A stretch of DNA of 64,000 bases from Aliiglaciecola sp. M165 (GCF_007197995.1 NZ_VKKH01000004.1:496001-560000), one strand, 5' to 3'. Counted from the first letter of the stretch, positions 9,463 through 18,539 are shown. Made by a program: numbers and translations. The notes: a model not told the origin generated them from the sequence alone.

Positions 9463-11307
9463 TTAGCCCATTCCTCCAGCAAATTTCATTGAAATGCCTT
9501 GCTGTGCGGTGCGAATCGATTTAAACGCTGCCTTTAGCTGGTGTTTTTCTATGGAAGACAAATCACTGATGGACACATAGTTGTCGGTCACATTGTTGGT
9601 GAGTTGATGACGCCATCGTAACCGGTTAAGGAACAACCAGATATCCCGAAGGTTTTTGCCATCTTTAACTGTCAAGAGAGAATCTTCTGTCAGGTTGTCT
9701 AAGCGACCAAGAGTGGAAGGCATCTTCAACCCCTTGGCGAGGGCATAGATCCGCACTAAGTTGTTGATAATGGCAATGGCATTCACTTTTAGATCGATGC
9801 AGTCTTCTGGGCTGTGACCTTTTTTAAACATAAACTTTTGAAATAGTGACAAGGGTACAGCGTCCTCAGCGGCATGGCGCGCCAAGGCAGAGAGAAAAAT
9901 CGGTTGTTTTAATAAGGGCTCTCTTGCCTGTTGTAGGGCATCAAACAATCCACGATTCCCCGCCACGGCACGGGCATCTAAAAAGATATTGAAATGCAAA
10001 ATGGCATCGGTTGTCGGTTGGTGAACCCATTTTTTCGTCTCGTTTATGGCATCGTCGACAGACATTCGCAATTCTGGGTTGGACGCCATGATGTTGCCAT
10101 CACACAATTTAATCCCACATTTACCTAATCCCTGGCAGACATATTGTGCCATTTCCGCAAAATATTGGGCTTCGTGTTCATTGGGTTGTTGTGCCAGTAA
10201 CATCCCATTGTCCTGGTCAGAGCCCATGGTCTGATCTTCTCTAGCTTGAGAGCCATAAACCAACCAACAAAAATCAAAAGGCGAGTTACCGTTTTGTTGC
10301 TGAAAAAAGGTGATCAATTTTCGCGTCATAATGTCGGTGGCTTGGGAGAGTACTTTGCCTGCGACATCAAAATCTCCTAAACGCTTTGCATGTTTAGAAA
10401 AATAATGTGGCAACTGCCAACTCAAACGGGTTAATTCATAAAGGTTTTGCGCTTTAGCTAGCTCGTCTATCAAAAATAACACGTTACCCCGTTGATGCCT
10501 GATCATGTCACTCGCCGTCAACATGCCTAAAGGTTTTTGGGTAAAGCGGTCGACTACCGGTAAATGGTGGATGTTGTCTTCGGTCATCATGCACAGTGCA
10601 TCAAATAATGTGCGATTTTGAGTGATGCTTGTGGGCTGTGAGGTCATGATTTGGCTTACCGCCACTTCGGTATTCAGCTGCGCAGCTACTATGCGATTGC
10701 GAATATCCCTGTCGGTTATAATGCCCACCAACTTATCATTTTCTGTAATCAACAACGAGGACACACAGGCCTGAGACATATGCTGCACGCCGTTTAGAAC
10801 ACTTGTGCTGACGTCTGTACTCACAACTTTTTTGCCAATGACTTCACTAATGGGCTTATGTAGCCACATTGATTTTGAATCTGCCACGGCTTCGTTATGC
10901 AATTGCTGTGAGTGATAGGTTTGAAAAAAATGCGCAATGGCTGGGTTGTTTTTAATCACCGTATCAATCCCCAACGAATCGATGCAATACACGAGACCAG
11001 GACTATCAACGTTGATTGTAATTGGATGATTGAGATGATTGAGCAAGTTGTTCACAGCGAAATAATCACCTTCACTCAGGTGCTGCTCGGCGCTGTCTGA
11101 GTCTTTAACCGAAAATTGACCGCTACTGATTAAAAACAAACAGCCTTTTTTCTGTTTTCCAATGCTGGCGATGTTCTCGCTATTATCATCACTTACGTAA
11201 GCAACGGTCACGTGTTTGGCTAACCGCAGGATCTCATCATCAGACAACTGGTCAAAAGGCGCAGAGGCCTTGAGAAAATCGAGTGATTGTTGAGGAATAG
11301 TGGTCAC
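9463..11307 (-). CDS. Cyclic-nucleotide-binding, CBS and DUF294 nucleotidyltransferase-like protein
   Basis: A 614-residue soluble multidomain protein. Residues about 15-135 form a cNMP-binding-like domain (FDQLSDDEILRLAKHV, LSEGDYFAVNNLL). Residues about 155-275 hold a CBS pair (VSTSVLNGVQHMSQ, LVGIITDRDIRNR, HHLPVVDRF). Then come DUF294 (GSQAREDQTMGSDQDNGMLL, with the GS and DxD-like pattern of nucleotidyltransferases) and the helical DUF294_C domain. The layout resembles GlnD-like signal-transducing nucleotidyltransferases. It lies between the symporter operon and the DnaQ-like exonuclease on the same strand. A hairpin terminator at 11327-11356 separates it from the symporter, so it probably has its own promoter or relies on read-through. 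The likely role is sensing of adenine nucleotide or energy state; the target is unknown. Confidence 0.87.
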   Translation of the reverse strand: MTTIPQQSLDFLKASAPFDQLSDDEILRLAKHVTVAYVSDDNSENIASIGKQKKGCLFLISSGQFSVKDSDSAEQHLSEGDYFAVNNLLNHLNHPITINVDSPGLVYCIDSLGIDTVIKNNPAIAHFFQTYHSQQLHNEAVADSKSMWLHKPISEVIGKKVVSTDVSTSVLNGVQHMSQACVSSLLITENDKLVGIITDRDIRNRIVAAQLNTEVAVSQIMTSQPTSITQNRTLFDALCMMTEDNIHHLPVVDRFTQKPLGMLTASDMIRHQRGNVLFLIDELAKAQNLYELTRLSWQLPHYFSKHAKRLGDFDVAGKVLSQATDIMTRKLITFFQQQNGNSPFDFCWLVYGSQAREDQTMGSDQDNGMLLAQQPNEHEAQYFAEMAQYVCQGLGKCGIKLCDGNIMASNPELRMSVDDAINETKKWVHQPTTDAILHFNIFLDARAVAGNRGLFDALQQAREPLLKQPIFLSALARHAAEDAVPLSLFQKFMFKKGHSPEDCIDLKVNAIAIINNLVRIYALAKGLKMPSTLGRLDNLTEDSLLTVKDGKNLRDIWLFLNRLRWRHQLTNNVTDNYVSISDLSSIEKHQLKAAFKSIRTAQQGISMKFAGGMG

Positions 11308-11326
11308 GTTGACTCCTTTTATAAAG

Positions 11327-11356
11327 AAAAAGCCCGGTATTGTATCCGGGCTTTTT
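11327..11356 (-). terminator. Rho-independent terminator after symporter operon
   Basis: An 11-bp perfect stem (11327-11337 with 11346-11356, core GCCCGG/CCGGGC) with an 8-nt loop; the T-run lies on the minus strand. It follows the stop of the large symporter subunit by about 17 bp. Confidence 0.85.
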
Positions 11357-11373
11357 GCTAATTCACCCTGTGA

Positions 11374-13080
11374 TCAGTGAGCCTGGGCTTCACCCGCTCC
11401 TTTAGGATAGCGGATATCTTCCACCAACTGCTGAATTTCTTGCGGTGATTCGCCCGTGGCTTTCATCACGGCGAAGGCCACACCAAAGTTAACCAGCATA
11501 CCTATAGTGCCGATACCTTCTGGTGAAATATTCAAGAACCAATTCTCTGGAATATTCGCAGCAGGGTTTACAAATTTAAAATAAATAATGTAAGCGGCAG
11601 TGAAGGTTATGCCAGCGAGCATGCCCGAAATCGCGCCTTTATCATTCATACGTCTGACAAAGATCCCCATAATGATGGCAGGGAAAAACGACGAGGCAGC
11701 CAATCCGAACGCGAAGGCGACCACCTGCGCGACAAAGCCTGGCGGGTTAATGCCGAAGTATCCGGCAATACAAATTGCGACCCCAGCGGCCAAACGTGCA
11801 AAGAACAGCTCCTTGCGGTCGGTAATGTCAGGCATCAAGTTGCGTTTTAACAAGTCGTGAGACACCGAAGTGGAGATCACCAACAGCAAGCCCGCAGACG
11901 TTGACAACGCTGCAGCCACACCACCAGCAGCGACCAAGGCAATAACCCAAGCAGGCAAGTTAGCGATTTCAGGATTCGCCAACACCATAATGTCGCGATC
12001 CACTTTCATTTCGTTGCGCTCATCACCTGCGTAGAACATTTTGCCGTCACCGTTTTTGTCATCCCAGGTAATCAAACCGGTTTTTTCCCAGTTGGTGATC
12101 CACGTAGGTGCTTCAGAATAATTTGTACCGGTTTGCTCCGGACCATTGATGGTTTCAATCATATTAACCCGAGCAAAAGACGCCAATGAAGGTGCTGTGG
12201 TATACAAAATAGCGATGAACACTAATGCCCATCCAGCACTGTAGCGTGCATCACGGACTTTAGGTACGGTGAAGAAGCGCACAATCACGTGCGGCAATCC
12301 GGCTGTTCCGACCATCAATGCCGCGGTGATACAAAAGACATCAATCATACTTTTAGTCCCGGAAGTATATTCGTTGAAGCCGAGCTCCAGCGACAACCCG
12401 TCGAGTTTGTCCAGCAAATACACCCCCGACCCATCAGCCAAGGTGGCACCAAAACCTGTCTGCGGTAACACATGCCCGGTAACCAAAATTGAAATAAAGA
12501 TGGCAGGTACCAAATAAGCGCATATCAACACGCAGTATTGGGCGACTTGCGTATAGGTGATGCCTTTCATTCCACCAAGAACGGTATAGAAAAATACAAT
12601 CGCCATACCGATAACAACACCAGTGACGATATCTACCTCAAGGAACCGGCTGAAGACAACGCCAACACCGCGCATTTGCCCTGCAACGTAGGTAAAACAG
12701 ACAAAGATTGCACAGATAACGGCAACGGTTCTGGCGGTCTGTGAATAATAACGATCACCAATGAAATCTGGCACCGTAAACTTACCAAATTTACGCAGGT
12801 AGGGAGCCAAGCACAATGCTAAAAGCACATAGCCACCGGTCCAGCCAAGCAAATATACTGCCCCGTCGTACCCCATGAAGGAGATCAAACCGGCCATCGA
12901 AATAAACGACGCTGCTGACATCCAATCTGCTGCGGTGGCCATACCATTGGCGATGGGGTGGACTCCGCCTCCCGCGACATAAAATTCGTTGGTGGACCCC
13001 GCTCTTGCCCAAATCGCGATCGCAATGTAAAGCAGGAATGAAGCGCCTACTATGATAAAAGTTAAGATTTGTACGTCCAT
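11374..13080 (-). CDS. Sodium:solute symporter, VC_2705-type large subunit (acetate-permease-like)
   Basis: A 568-residue member of the SSS family with about 13 membrane helices, related to ActP and to the VC_2705-type large subunit. Family marks include FYVAGGGVHPIANGMATAADWMSAA, FGKFTVPDFIGDRYYS and the region LSTSAGLLLVISTSVSHDLLKR around the Na+ site. I place the start at the ATG at 13080 because AGGAGCAGG lies just upstream; an in-frame upstream start at 13128 would overlap the small-subunit gene and lacks sense. The gene begins 10 bp after the DUF4212 subunit stop, so the two form an operon. Context with CrbS, CrbR and Acs suggests acetate or another short carboxylate as substrate, but this is inferred. 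Confidence 0.9.
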   Translation of the reverse strand: MDVQILTFIIVGASFLLYIAIAIWARAGSTNEFYVAGGGVHPIANGMATAADWMSAASFISMAGLISFMGYDGAVYLLGWTGGYVLLALCLAPYLRKFGKFTVPDFIGDRYYSQTARTVAVICAIFVCFTYVAGQMRGVGVVFSRFLEVDIVTGVVIGMAIVFFYTVLGGMKGITYTQVAQYCVLICAYLVPAIFISILVTGHVLPQTGFGATLADGSGVYLLDKLDGLSLELGFNEYTSGTKSMIDVFCITAALMVGTAGLPHVIVRFFTVPKVRDARYSAGWALVFIAILYTTAPSLASFARVNMIETINGPEQTGTNYSEAPTWITNWEKTGLITWDDKNGDGKMFYAGDERNEMKVDRDIMVLANPEIANLPAWVIALVAAGGVAAALSTSAGLLLVISTSVSHDLLKRNLMPDITDRKELFFARLAAGVAICIAGYFGINPPGFVAQVVAFAFGLAASSFFPAIIMGIFVRRMNDKGAISGMLAGITFTAAYIIYFKFVNPAANIPENWFLNISPEGIGTIGMLVNFGVAFAVMKATGESPQEIQQLVEDIRYPKGAGEAQAH

Positions 13081-13090
13081 CGTCCTGCTC

Positions 13091-13357
13091 CTACTCTTCG
13101 TCAACGCCGTAGCGTTTATCCAAAACATTCATTTGACGAACGTAGACAAATATCAACGCGACAAATACGTAAATTGCCCCTTGCTGCGCAAACCAGAATC
13201 CCAATTTGAAGCCAAAAAACTTCACTTCATTGAGTACATCCACCAGTAAGATCCCACATCCAAATGACACTGCAAACCAAACCACCAAGAGTTTTAACAT
13301 CAGTGAGAGGTTGTCTTGCCAGTAGGCTTTTTTATCTTCTTCTGTTTTAAACGCCAT
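13091..13357 (-). CDS. DUF4212 small subunit of sodium:solute symporter
   Basis: An 88-residue membrane protein of the DUF4212/symporter small-subunit family, with two predicted helices (LSLMLKLLVVWFAVSFGCGI and FGFKLGFWFAQQGAIYVF) and a short polar tail (YVRQMNVLDKRYG). It always accompanies VC_2705-type SSS transporters, as here. The start at 13357 is chosen because GAGGAAAA precedes it at a good distance and MAFKTEEDKKAYW fits the family; a longer reading frame to 13453 is spurious. It is the first gene of the symporter operon, so the upstream TACCAA/TTGGTA array and the hairpin at 13441-13521 lie in its leader or promoter. Confidence 0.88.
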   Translation of the reverse strand: MAFKTEEDKKAYWQDNLSLMLKLLVVWFAVSFGCGILLVDVLNEVKFFGFKLGFWFAQQGAIYVFVALIFVYVRQMNVLDKRYGVDEE

Positions 13358-13420
13358 GTTGTTTTCCTCACGCTTGTAATCAGTACATAGGCTTTGGTTT
13401 ATTGACAAATCATCGGCATT

Positions 13421-13446
13421 TACCAAAGCGTTGGTATGGATACCAA
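13421..13446. promoter_or_regulatory. Array of TACCAA/TTGGTA half-sites upstream of symporter operon
   Basis: Three half-sites alternate in orientation at exact 10-bp intervals: TACCAA at 13421, TTGGTA at 13431 and TACCAA at 13441, giving two overlapping dyads with 4-bp centres. A further TTGGTA lies at 13516-13521. The array starts 64 bp upstream of the DUF4212 start codon. TTGGT...ACCAA dyads are typical of GntR/FCD regulators, but no such gene is in the window, so the binder is unknown. Confidence 0.5.
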
Positions 13447-13521
13447 CCCACATAGATAAGAGTTCTCTCAGAATGCGTCCTGCGGGCCAAAGCTAATGGC
13501 TCTTATCTATAAAGATTGGTA
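13441..13521. repeat. 81-bp imperfect palindrome in crbS/symporter intergenic region
   Basis: The outer 22 bp of each end are inverted copies: TACCAA, a 5-bp mismatch, then ATAGATAAGAG on the left (13441-13462), and the complement at 13500-13521, matching at 17 of 22 positions. The 37-bp centre is unrelated. This could be an RNA hairpin in a leader, spaced operator halves, or a small palindromic element. No other copy was noticed in the window. Confidence 0.55.
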
Positions 13522-13551
13522 TTACTCTAGTCCTGTTAAAAAGTTTGCGAA

Positions 13552-13568
13552 ATGAGACCATGGTCGTA
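13552..13568 (-). promoter_or_regulatory. Candidate CrbR box upstream of crbS
   Basis: The plus strand reads ATGAGACCATGGTCGTA, a copy of the motif TACGACNNNNGTCTYAT (in reverse orientation) that also occurs twice upstream of acs. It contains the perfect dyad GACCATGGTC. A possible -10 (TAGATT, 13598-13603) lies 29 bp downstream toward crbS. Binding by CrbR is inferred. Confidence 0.55.
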
Positions 13569-13648
13569 GACCTGGATTTTTATCCTCGCTGATGTGCTAG
13601 ATTTACGTTAAGTTGTTAAAAAGCAAATGATTGTAGGCGAGAAGCAAA

Positions 13649-16600
13649 ATGACATTTGGTTGGGTGCTGTTGGCGTTAGTGTATCTTTTTGGGCTATTTT
13701 GGCTGGCCCGATGGGGAGACAAAGATACGCCCTTGGCTCGTTCTATCACCTCTCACCCCGGGATATACTCCTTAGCGCTAGCCATCTATTGCACTGCCTG
13801 GACATTTTTTGGTGCAGTGGGGGAAGCTTCTCGAAACGACTGGCGCTACTTACCGATTTTGCTTGGGCCTGCCTTAGTTTATGTTTTTGGCTACCGGTTT
13901 ATTTACAAATTGGTACTGGTCAGTAAAAAACAAAATATCACGACCATTGCTGATTTTATCTCATCAAGATATGGCAAACGCCAAACCGTCGCCTTGTTAG
14001 TCACCATTATTGCGCTACTCGCCACAATTCCCTATGTCGCCTTGCAACTAAAAGCCATTGGATCAGCGTTTCAGATTGTTTCCGGGCAACAAAATAGTGA
14101 GTTAATTGTTGTCATCGCAACGATTTTCATTGCGATATTTTCGATTTATTTTGGCACGCAACGAACCGATGTCACCGAATATCGCCGAGGTCTCATGTTG
14201 GCGATTGCATTTGAATCAACGGTGAAGCTTATTGCTCTGGTCGCAATTGCCGCCATTGCCTATTTTTGGGCGTATGCTGACAACAGTACACAGTTCAACC
14301 AGTCATTAAAGGCGTTTGAATCAGTAGGAAACTTTCAATCCTTTGATTTCATTGCACAAACTATAATGGCTGGAGCCGCGATTATCTGCTTGCCACGCCA
14401 GTTTCATGTTGCAGTTGTCGACAATTTAAGCCTTGAACATTTAAAAACATCCCGTTGGATGTTTCCCCTTTATCTTTTGGCTACAGCTTCGGTGATCCCA
14501 ATCATTGCTGCGGCAGGACAAACCCTGTTGGGTCAACAAGATCCTGATACTTATGTTCTTGGTCTGGCTGTATTATCTGATTCAATCATCGTCAAGATGT
14601 TGGTATTCGTGGGGGGGTTATCTGCGGCAACCGCGATGATTGTCATCGCCACTTTGACCCTGAGTACCATGGTGACCAACGATGTTATCTTGCCAAAATT
14701 GCTGGCTCGTAAACACATCAACCAGCCAGGATTTAATTACGGTAAAACCATTTTGCTTGTTCGGCGAGTGGTCATCGGATTCTTACTATTGTTTGCCTGG
14801 GGCTACAATCAACAGATGACCGGGAGTCGCTCACTTGCATCCATCGGATTAATTGCGTTCTCCTTGGTGGTGCAATTACTCCCTGCAATTGTCGGCGGCT
14901 TATATTGGAAACGTGGTCATGCCCATGGTGTCTATGCTGGTTTAATGGCAGGTATTGTAACCTGGATATTGTGGTTAATGTTGCCGGTTTTAGGTGGTGA
15001 ACAAACTCTGACTTTGCAATCAGACACAATCAGCGCTGGTGCGATGCTTAGTCTGACCGCAAATGTCTTAGGTTATATTGCATTTTCTATTTTTTCTCAA
15101 CCCAAGTTAATTGATCGGGTGCAGTCGCAAGCCTTTGTGTCGCCTAGAGAAGTGCAAGGTGGTGAACAAAAACGCCTTCGCTCTTTGGGAACCGTCGAAG
15201 ATTTATTAACGCTGCTATCGACGTTCTTAGGTGATGAGCGAGTTAAAATACTGGCTCAAGACTTTTCCCAGCGAAACTCAATTTCCCTTCACCCCCACGA
15301 TTACCCCGACACGGAATTTCTGCGTTATTGCGAGCGAGCTTTAAGCGGCGTACTCGGAGCATCCAGTGCAAAAGCATTAATTGATAGTGCCATGAGTGGC
15401 AAAAAGCTCGACTTTGAAGAAGTCGTCAACTTTTTTGATGATACCACTCAAGCGATAAAGTTTAACGCTTCTGCATTGTTTACCTCGATTGAAAGCCTGG
15501 AACAGGGTATCAGCGTGGTAGACAAAGAGCTCAATTTAGTTGCGTGGAATAAACGCTATCTTGAATTATTTGATTATCCTGAAGATATGGTTGATGTCGG
15601 CACGCCAATTGAGAAATTGGTTAGATACAATGCCCAGCGCGGCGAATGCGGGGTTGGAGATATCGACACACTTGTGCAAAAGCGCATTGATCATTTAAAG
15701 GCCGGGAATCCTCATCGATTTATCCGTCAGCGAAGTGATGGACGCATGATTGAAATGGTCGGAAACCCTCTACCAGGTGGCGGTTTTGTGACCAGCTTCA
15801 ATGACATCACCTCTCACATCGAGATCCAAAAAGCCCTGGAAGAATCGAATATTAATTTAGAGCGGAGGATCGAAAAGCGCTCAGAAGAAGTCAAAGCGAT
15901 TAATGCAGAACTGCACAGTGAAATACATCGCAGGGCAGAGCTGGAAACGGCGCTTGTGCAGGCCCGAAAGGATGCGGAATCTGCCAACGCCAGTAAAACC
16001 AGATTCCTGGCGTTAGCCAGCCATGATGTGTTGCAGCCCCTCAATGCTGCAAAGCTTTATGTTTCAGCGTTAAATGAGCTTGAAATAAACACCGAGGCAC
16101 AGACTATCATCAGCAAACTCAGCGATAGTGTTAGTTCCACAGAAGCACTGATTGCCACCTTGTTAGATATTGCTCGGTTGGATCAATCTGAGGTGAAACT
16201 CAACATTGAAGACAATTCCATCAACAAACTACTCGCACCGCTAATCGATGAATTTAGTATGAAAGCGCAACGCAAAGGCTTGGTGTTAAGATGCCACGTT
16301 CGCGACCTTTGGGTCAAAACCGACAAAACACATTTGTATCGAATTGTGCAGAACATGCTTTCAAATGCAGTGAAATACACACAAAAAGGCAAAATCTTTC
16401 TTGCTGTGCGACGTCAACACGGGAAAGTCTTAATTCAGGTTTTTGATACTGGGCCTGGGATCGCTGAATCTGAACAAAACAAGATATTTGCAGATTTTTA
16501 TCGTGTGGATGGCAGCAGTCAACATGGTGTTGGACTCGGACTGGGCGTCGTTAGCAGAATGGCAGCAAATATTTCAGCAACGGTAGATCTCAAATCAACC

Positions 16601-17074
16601 TTAGGCAGGGGTAGCTGTTTTTCCATTGCCGTGCCACTAGGTGAGTTCACCGTATGCAAAACAGATCCACCCAAACCTAACCTTCAAGGCTTAGAGGGCC
16701 TAAACATTTTATGTATTGACGATAAAACAGAGAATTTAGATGCCATGAACACCTTATTGAGCAAATGGCATGTGACTACACATCTGGCTGACACTGCTCA
16801 AAAGGCAATGCTTTGTATTCAGCAACAGGCGATAGATATATTGCTAGTTGACTATCATTTGGGTAGAGGAATAAATGGAATTGAATTGATCGAACAACTA
16901 AGAAAAGAAGGGAAACGTACGTTTCCCGCGGCGCTGGTTACAGCAAATCAGGAAGACGAGGTGATTGAACAGTGTAAAGCACAGAATATCCGTCACCTAA
17001 GTAAACCAGTTAAGCCCGCTAAACTCAGGGCGATGTTAAACAGCCTCAGGCAACAGCTAACGGCCCAGCGCTAA
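13649..17074 (+). CDS. crbS: CrbS-type hybrid histidine kinase with SSS transporter domain
   Basis: A 1141-residue sensor kinase. Residues 1 to about 500 form an SSS/PutP-like 12-13-helix transporter domain. They are followed by a linker (STAC-like region), a PAS domain from about residue 610 (SLEQGISVVDKELNLVAWN), a coiled coil, HisKA with phospho-acceptor His792 (LALASHDVLQPLNAAKL), HATPase with NMLSNAVKYT, DTGPGI and GVGLGLG, and a C-terminal receiver with Asp1068 (ILLVDYHLG). This architecture is that of CrbS/MxtR and CbrA. The partner regulator CrbR and the target acs lie just downstream on the opposite strand, which favours CrbS. CrbS/CrbR controls the acetate switch in Vibrio and Pseudomonas. 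The start has AGGCGAGA upstream. It ends 6 bp from the convergent DUF1624 gene. Confidence 0.9.
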   Translation: MTFGWVLLALVYLFGLFWLARWGDKDTPLARSITSHPGIYSLALAIYCTAWTFFGAVGEASRNDWRYLPILLGPALVYVFGYRFIYKLVLVSKKQNITTIADFISSRYGKRQTVALLVTIIALLATIPYVALQLKAIGSAFQIVSGQQNSELIVVIATIFIAIFSIYFGTQRTDVTEYRRGLMLAIAFESTVKLIALVAIAAIAYFWAYADNSTQFNQSLKAFESVGNFQSFDFIAQTIMAGAAIICLPRQFHVAVVDNLSLEHLKTSRWMFPLYLLATASVIPIIAAAGQTLLGQQDPDTYVLGLAVLSDSIIVKMLVFVGGLSAATAMIVIATLTLSTMVTNDVILPKLLARKHINQPGFNYGKTILLVRRVVIGFLLLFAWGYNQQMTGSRSLASIGLIAFSLVVQLLPAIVGGLYWKRGHAHGVYAGLMAGIVTWILWLMLPVLGGEQTLTLQSDTISAGAMLSLTANVLGYIAFSIFSQPKLIDRVQSQAFVSPREVQGGEQKRLRSLGTVEDLLTLLSTFLGDERVKILAQDFSQRNSISLHPHDYPDTEFLRYCERALSGVLGASSAKALIDSAMSGKKLDFEEVVNFFDDTTQAIKFNASALFTSIESLEQGISVVDKELNLVAWNKRYLELFDYPEDMVDVGTPIEKLVRYNAQRGECGVGDIDTLVQKRIDHLKAGNPHRFIRQRSDGRMIEMVGNPLPGGGFVTSFNDITSHIEIQKALEESNINLERRIEKRSEEVKAINAELHSEIHRRAELETALVQARKDAESANASKTRFLALASHDVLQPLNAAKLYVSALNELEINTEAQTIISKLSDSVSSTEALIATLLDIARLDQSEVKLNIEDNSINKLLAPLIDEFSMKAQRKGLVLRCHVRDLWVKTDKTHLYRIVQNMLSNAVKYTQKGKIFLAVRRQHGKVLIQVFDTGPGIAESEQNKIFADFYRVDGSSQHGVGLGLGVVSRMAANISATVDLKSTLGRGSCFSIAVPLGEFTVCKTDPPKPNLQGLEGLNILCIDDKTENLDAMNTLLSKWHVTTHLADTAQKAMLCIQQQAIDILLVDYHLGRGINGIELIEQLRKEGKRTFPAALVTANQEDEVIEQCKAQNIRHLSKPVKPAKLRAMLNSLRQQLTAQR

Positions 17075-17080
17075 AAAGGC

Positions 17081-17782
17081 TTAACCGAGCCATTGAATCA
17101 GCCCAAAAACCGCAAACATGATGGGTTGATGAACAAGATAAATGATCAAACTATGTTTGCTGGCAAACATCACCGCGGGCCGGTTTCCCAACTTGGCTAA
17201 CGGATCACGAATAAACCAGGGTTGATAGGCTAACCAAATTCCAATCAAAACCATGCCTGTCCAGGGAAAGAGTCCGACATAGTCGTTGGTATAAGCTGGC
17301 AATAAGTGTGCAATCGGCTGAAAGGGCCACATGCTGGTTACCCAGCCTAAATTAAATACTACGAAAATAGCAATACCTAACGTAAACGAAATCCTAGGGT
17401 AGCGAGCAAAGCCTACAGTTAACATACTTGCCACAGCGATAAACTGCAGTACCCCAAAAAAAATCCAGTTTTGCGGTGCCATGATCAACGACGAAATGGT
17501 GACTGCAATTGACCCAAGTATGACTAAACTCAACCGCTTGAAAAACGATTTTGCCTGGAAGCCTCTCCCATGCACCGCGGCTAACGAAAAGCCAACGCAT
17601 AAGAAAAACAAGGTGAGAATAACCTGTCTAAACTGTCGCCACCCCTCTCCGTCTGGTGTATCCCATTCGACATAGCCAAAAAATCTCAAATCATAGATAA
17701 AATGGAATATGACCATTAATACGATGGCCAAAAAACGCATAAAATCGACGGTAAAAACTCTGTTTGATGAAAGCTGATTCAC
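17081..17782 (-). CDS. DUF1624/HGSNAT-like integral membrane protein
   Basis: A 233-residue protein with about seven hydrophobic helices. It matches the DUF1624 / heparan-alpha-glucosaminide N-acetyltransferase catalytic-like family: it starts with DFMRFLAIVLMVIFHFIYDLRFFG, then FRQVILTLFFLCVGFSLA and a C-terminal HSLIIYLVHQP signature. Such proteins resemble membrane acyltransferases, with a conserved His in the first helix (FHFIYDL) and in the C-terminal YLVHQP motif. The reaction here is unknown. It lies convergent to crbS and upstream of nothing obviously related, so placement in the acetate cluster may be coincidental, although use of acetyl-CoA would fit the context. Start ATG at 17782. 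Confidence 0.8.
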   Translation of the reverse strand: MNQLSSNRVFTVDFMRFLAIVLMVIFHFIYDLRFFGYVEWDTPDGEGWRQFRQVILTLFFLCVGFSLAAVHGRGFQAKSFFKRLSLVILGSIAVTISSLIMAPQNWIFFGVLQFIAVASMLTVGFARYPRISFTLGIAIFVVFNLGWVTSMWPFQPIAHLLPAYTNDYVGLFPWTGMVLIGIWLAYQPWFIRDPLAKLGNRPAVMFASKHSLIIYLVHQPIMFAVFGLIQWLG

Positions 17783-17879
17783 AACTCAGGTCTTGATCAC
17801 GTTAAATTATCGATTTTCTTAGACTACCAGAGTCAACGCTGTGGTGGTTGTTTTTTGTTAGCCTGACTTGTCACGTTGA

Positions 17880-18539
17880 CTATTTGTGACACAACTGCGG
17901 AGCTGGAGGCTCGAGTTGCAATTGGGAGGAGATCAATACCGCTTGGGTCCGGTTGTTAATGCCGAGCTTACGAAATAGGGCCGTAACATGAGCTTTCACC
18001 GTCGCTTCGGCGATATCTAGTTCAAACCCTATTTGCTTGTTGAGCAAACCATCGCGCATAAAACACAACACTTTATACTGTGCAGGGGTCAAACTGGCGA
18101 CTTTCTCCGCCAATGCAGAAAATTCATCGTCGGTGTCATCAAGATCATTTGCCAAAGATTCAGGCACCCAGGTTTCACCGTTTAATATGGTTTTTACTGC
18201 CAATGCAATGTTTTGCGAGCTAGTGGTTTTTGGAATAAACCCCATCGCCCCCGTATTCATGACTTTGGATACAATATTTTTGTCTTCCAGACCTGAGACC
18301 ACTGCCACCGGTAACTCGGGATAGAGTTTTCTGATATGAATTAAGCCAAACAAATCACTGCTACCTGGCATGTGCAAATCTAACAAAAGTAAATCCACAT
18401 CATTGTGTTGTGCTTTTTCCAGTGTATCGTTCAAATCACTGGCTTCAAGCAATGTTAATTCACTCATTGATTGGCTTAAGGCGCTGCGCAACGCGTCTCG
18501 ATAGAGTGGATGGTCATCAGCAACTAGCAGTGTATACAT
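17880..18539 (-). CDS. crbR: CrbR-type LuxR-family response regulator
   Basis: A 219-residue response regulator. The N-terminal receiver has VADDHPLYRDALR, phospho-acceptor Asp54 in LLLLDLHMPG, and the conserved Lys in FIPKTTS. The C-terminal LuxR/NarL-type helix-turn-helix reads LTPAQYKVLCFMRDGLLNKQIG and EATVKAHVTALFRKLG. It lies directly downstream of acs on the same strand, and with the CrbS-like kinase nearby it fits CrbR (ErdR in Pseudomonas), the activator of acs. A hairpin without a T-run separates it from acs, so read-through or its own promoter are both possible. Identity as CrbR rests mainly on context and domain layout. Confidence 0.85.
   Translation of the reverse strand: MYTLLVADDHPLYRDALRSALSQSMSELTLLEASDLNDTLEKAQHNDVDLLLLDLHMPGSSDLFGLIHIRKLYPELPVAVVSGLEDKNIVSKVMNTGAMGFIPKTTSSQNIALAVKTILNGETWVPESLANDLDDTDDEFSALAEKVASLTPAQYKVLCFMRDGLLNKQIGFELDIAEATVKAHVTALFRKLGINNRTQAVLISSQLQLEPPAPQLCHK

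Noticed and set aside
13091..13453. Longer DUF4212 frame starting at 13453
   Set aside because: It would include the hairpin arm and regulatory array as coding sequence; the ATG at 13357 has a good ribosome site and a family-like start.
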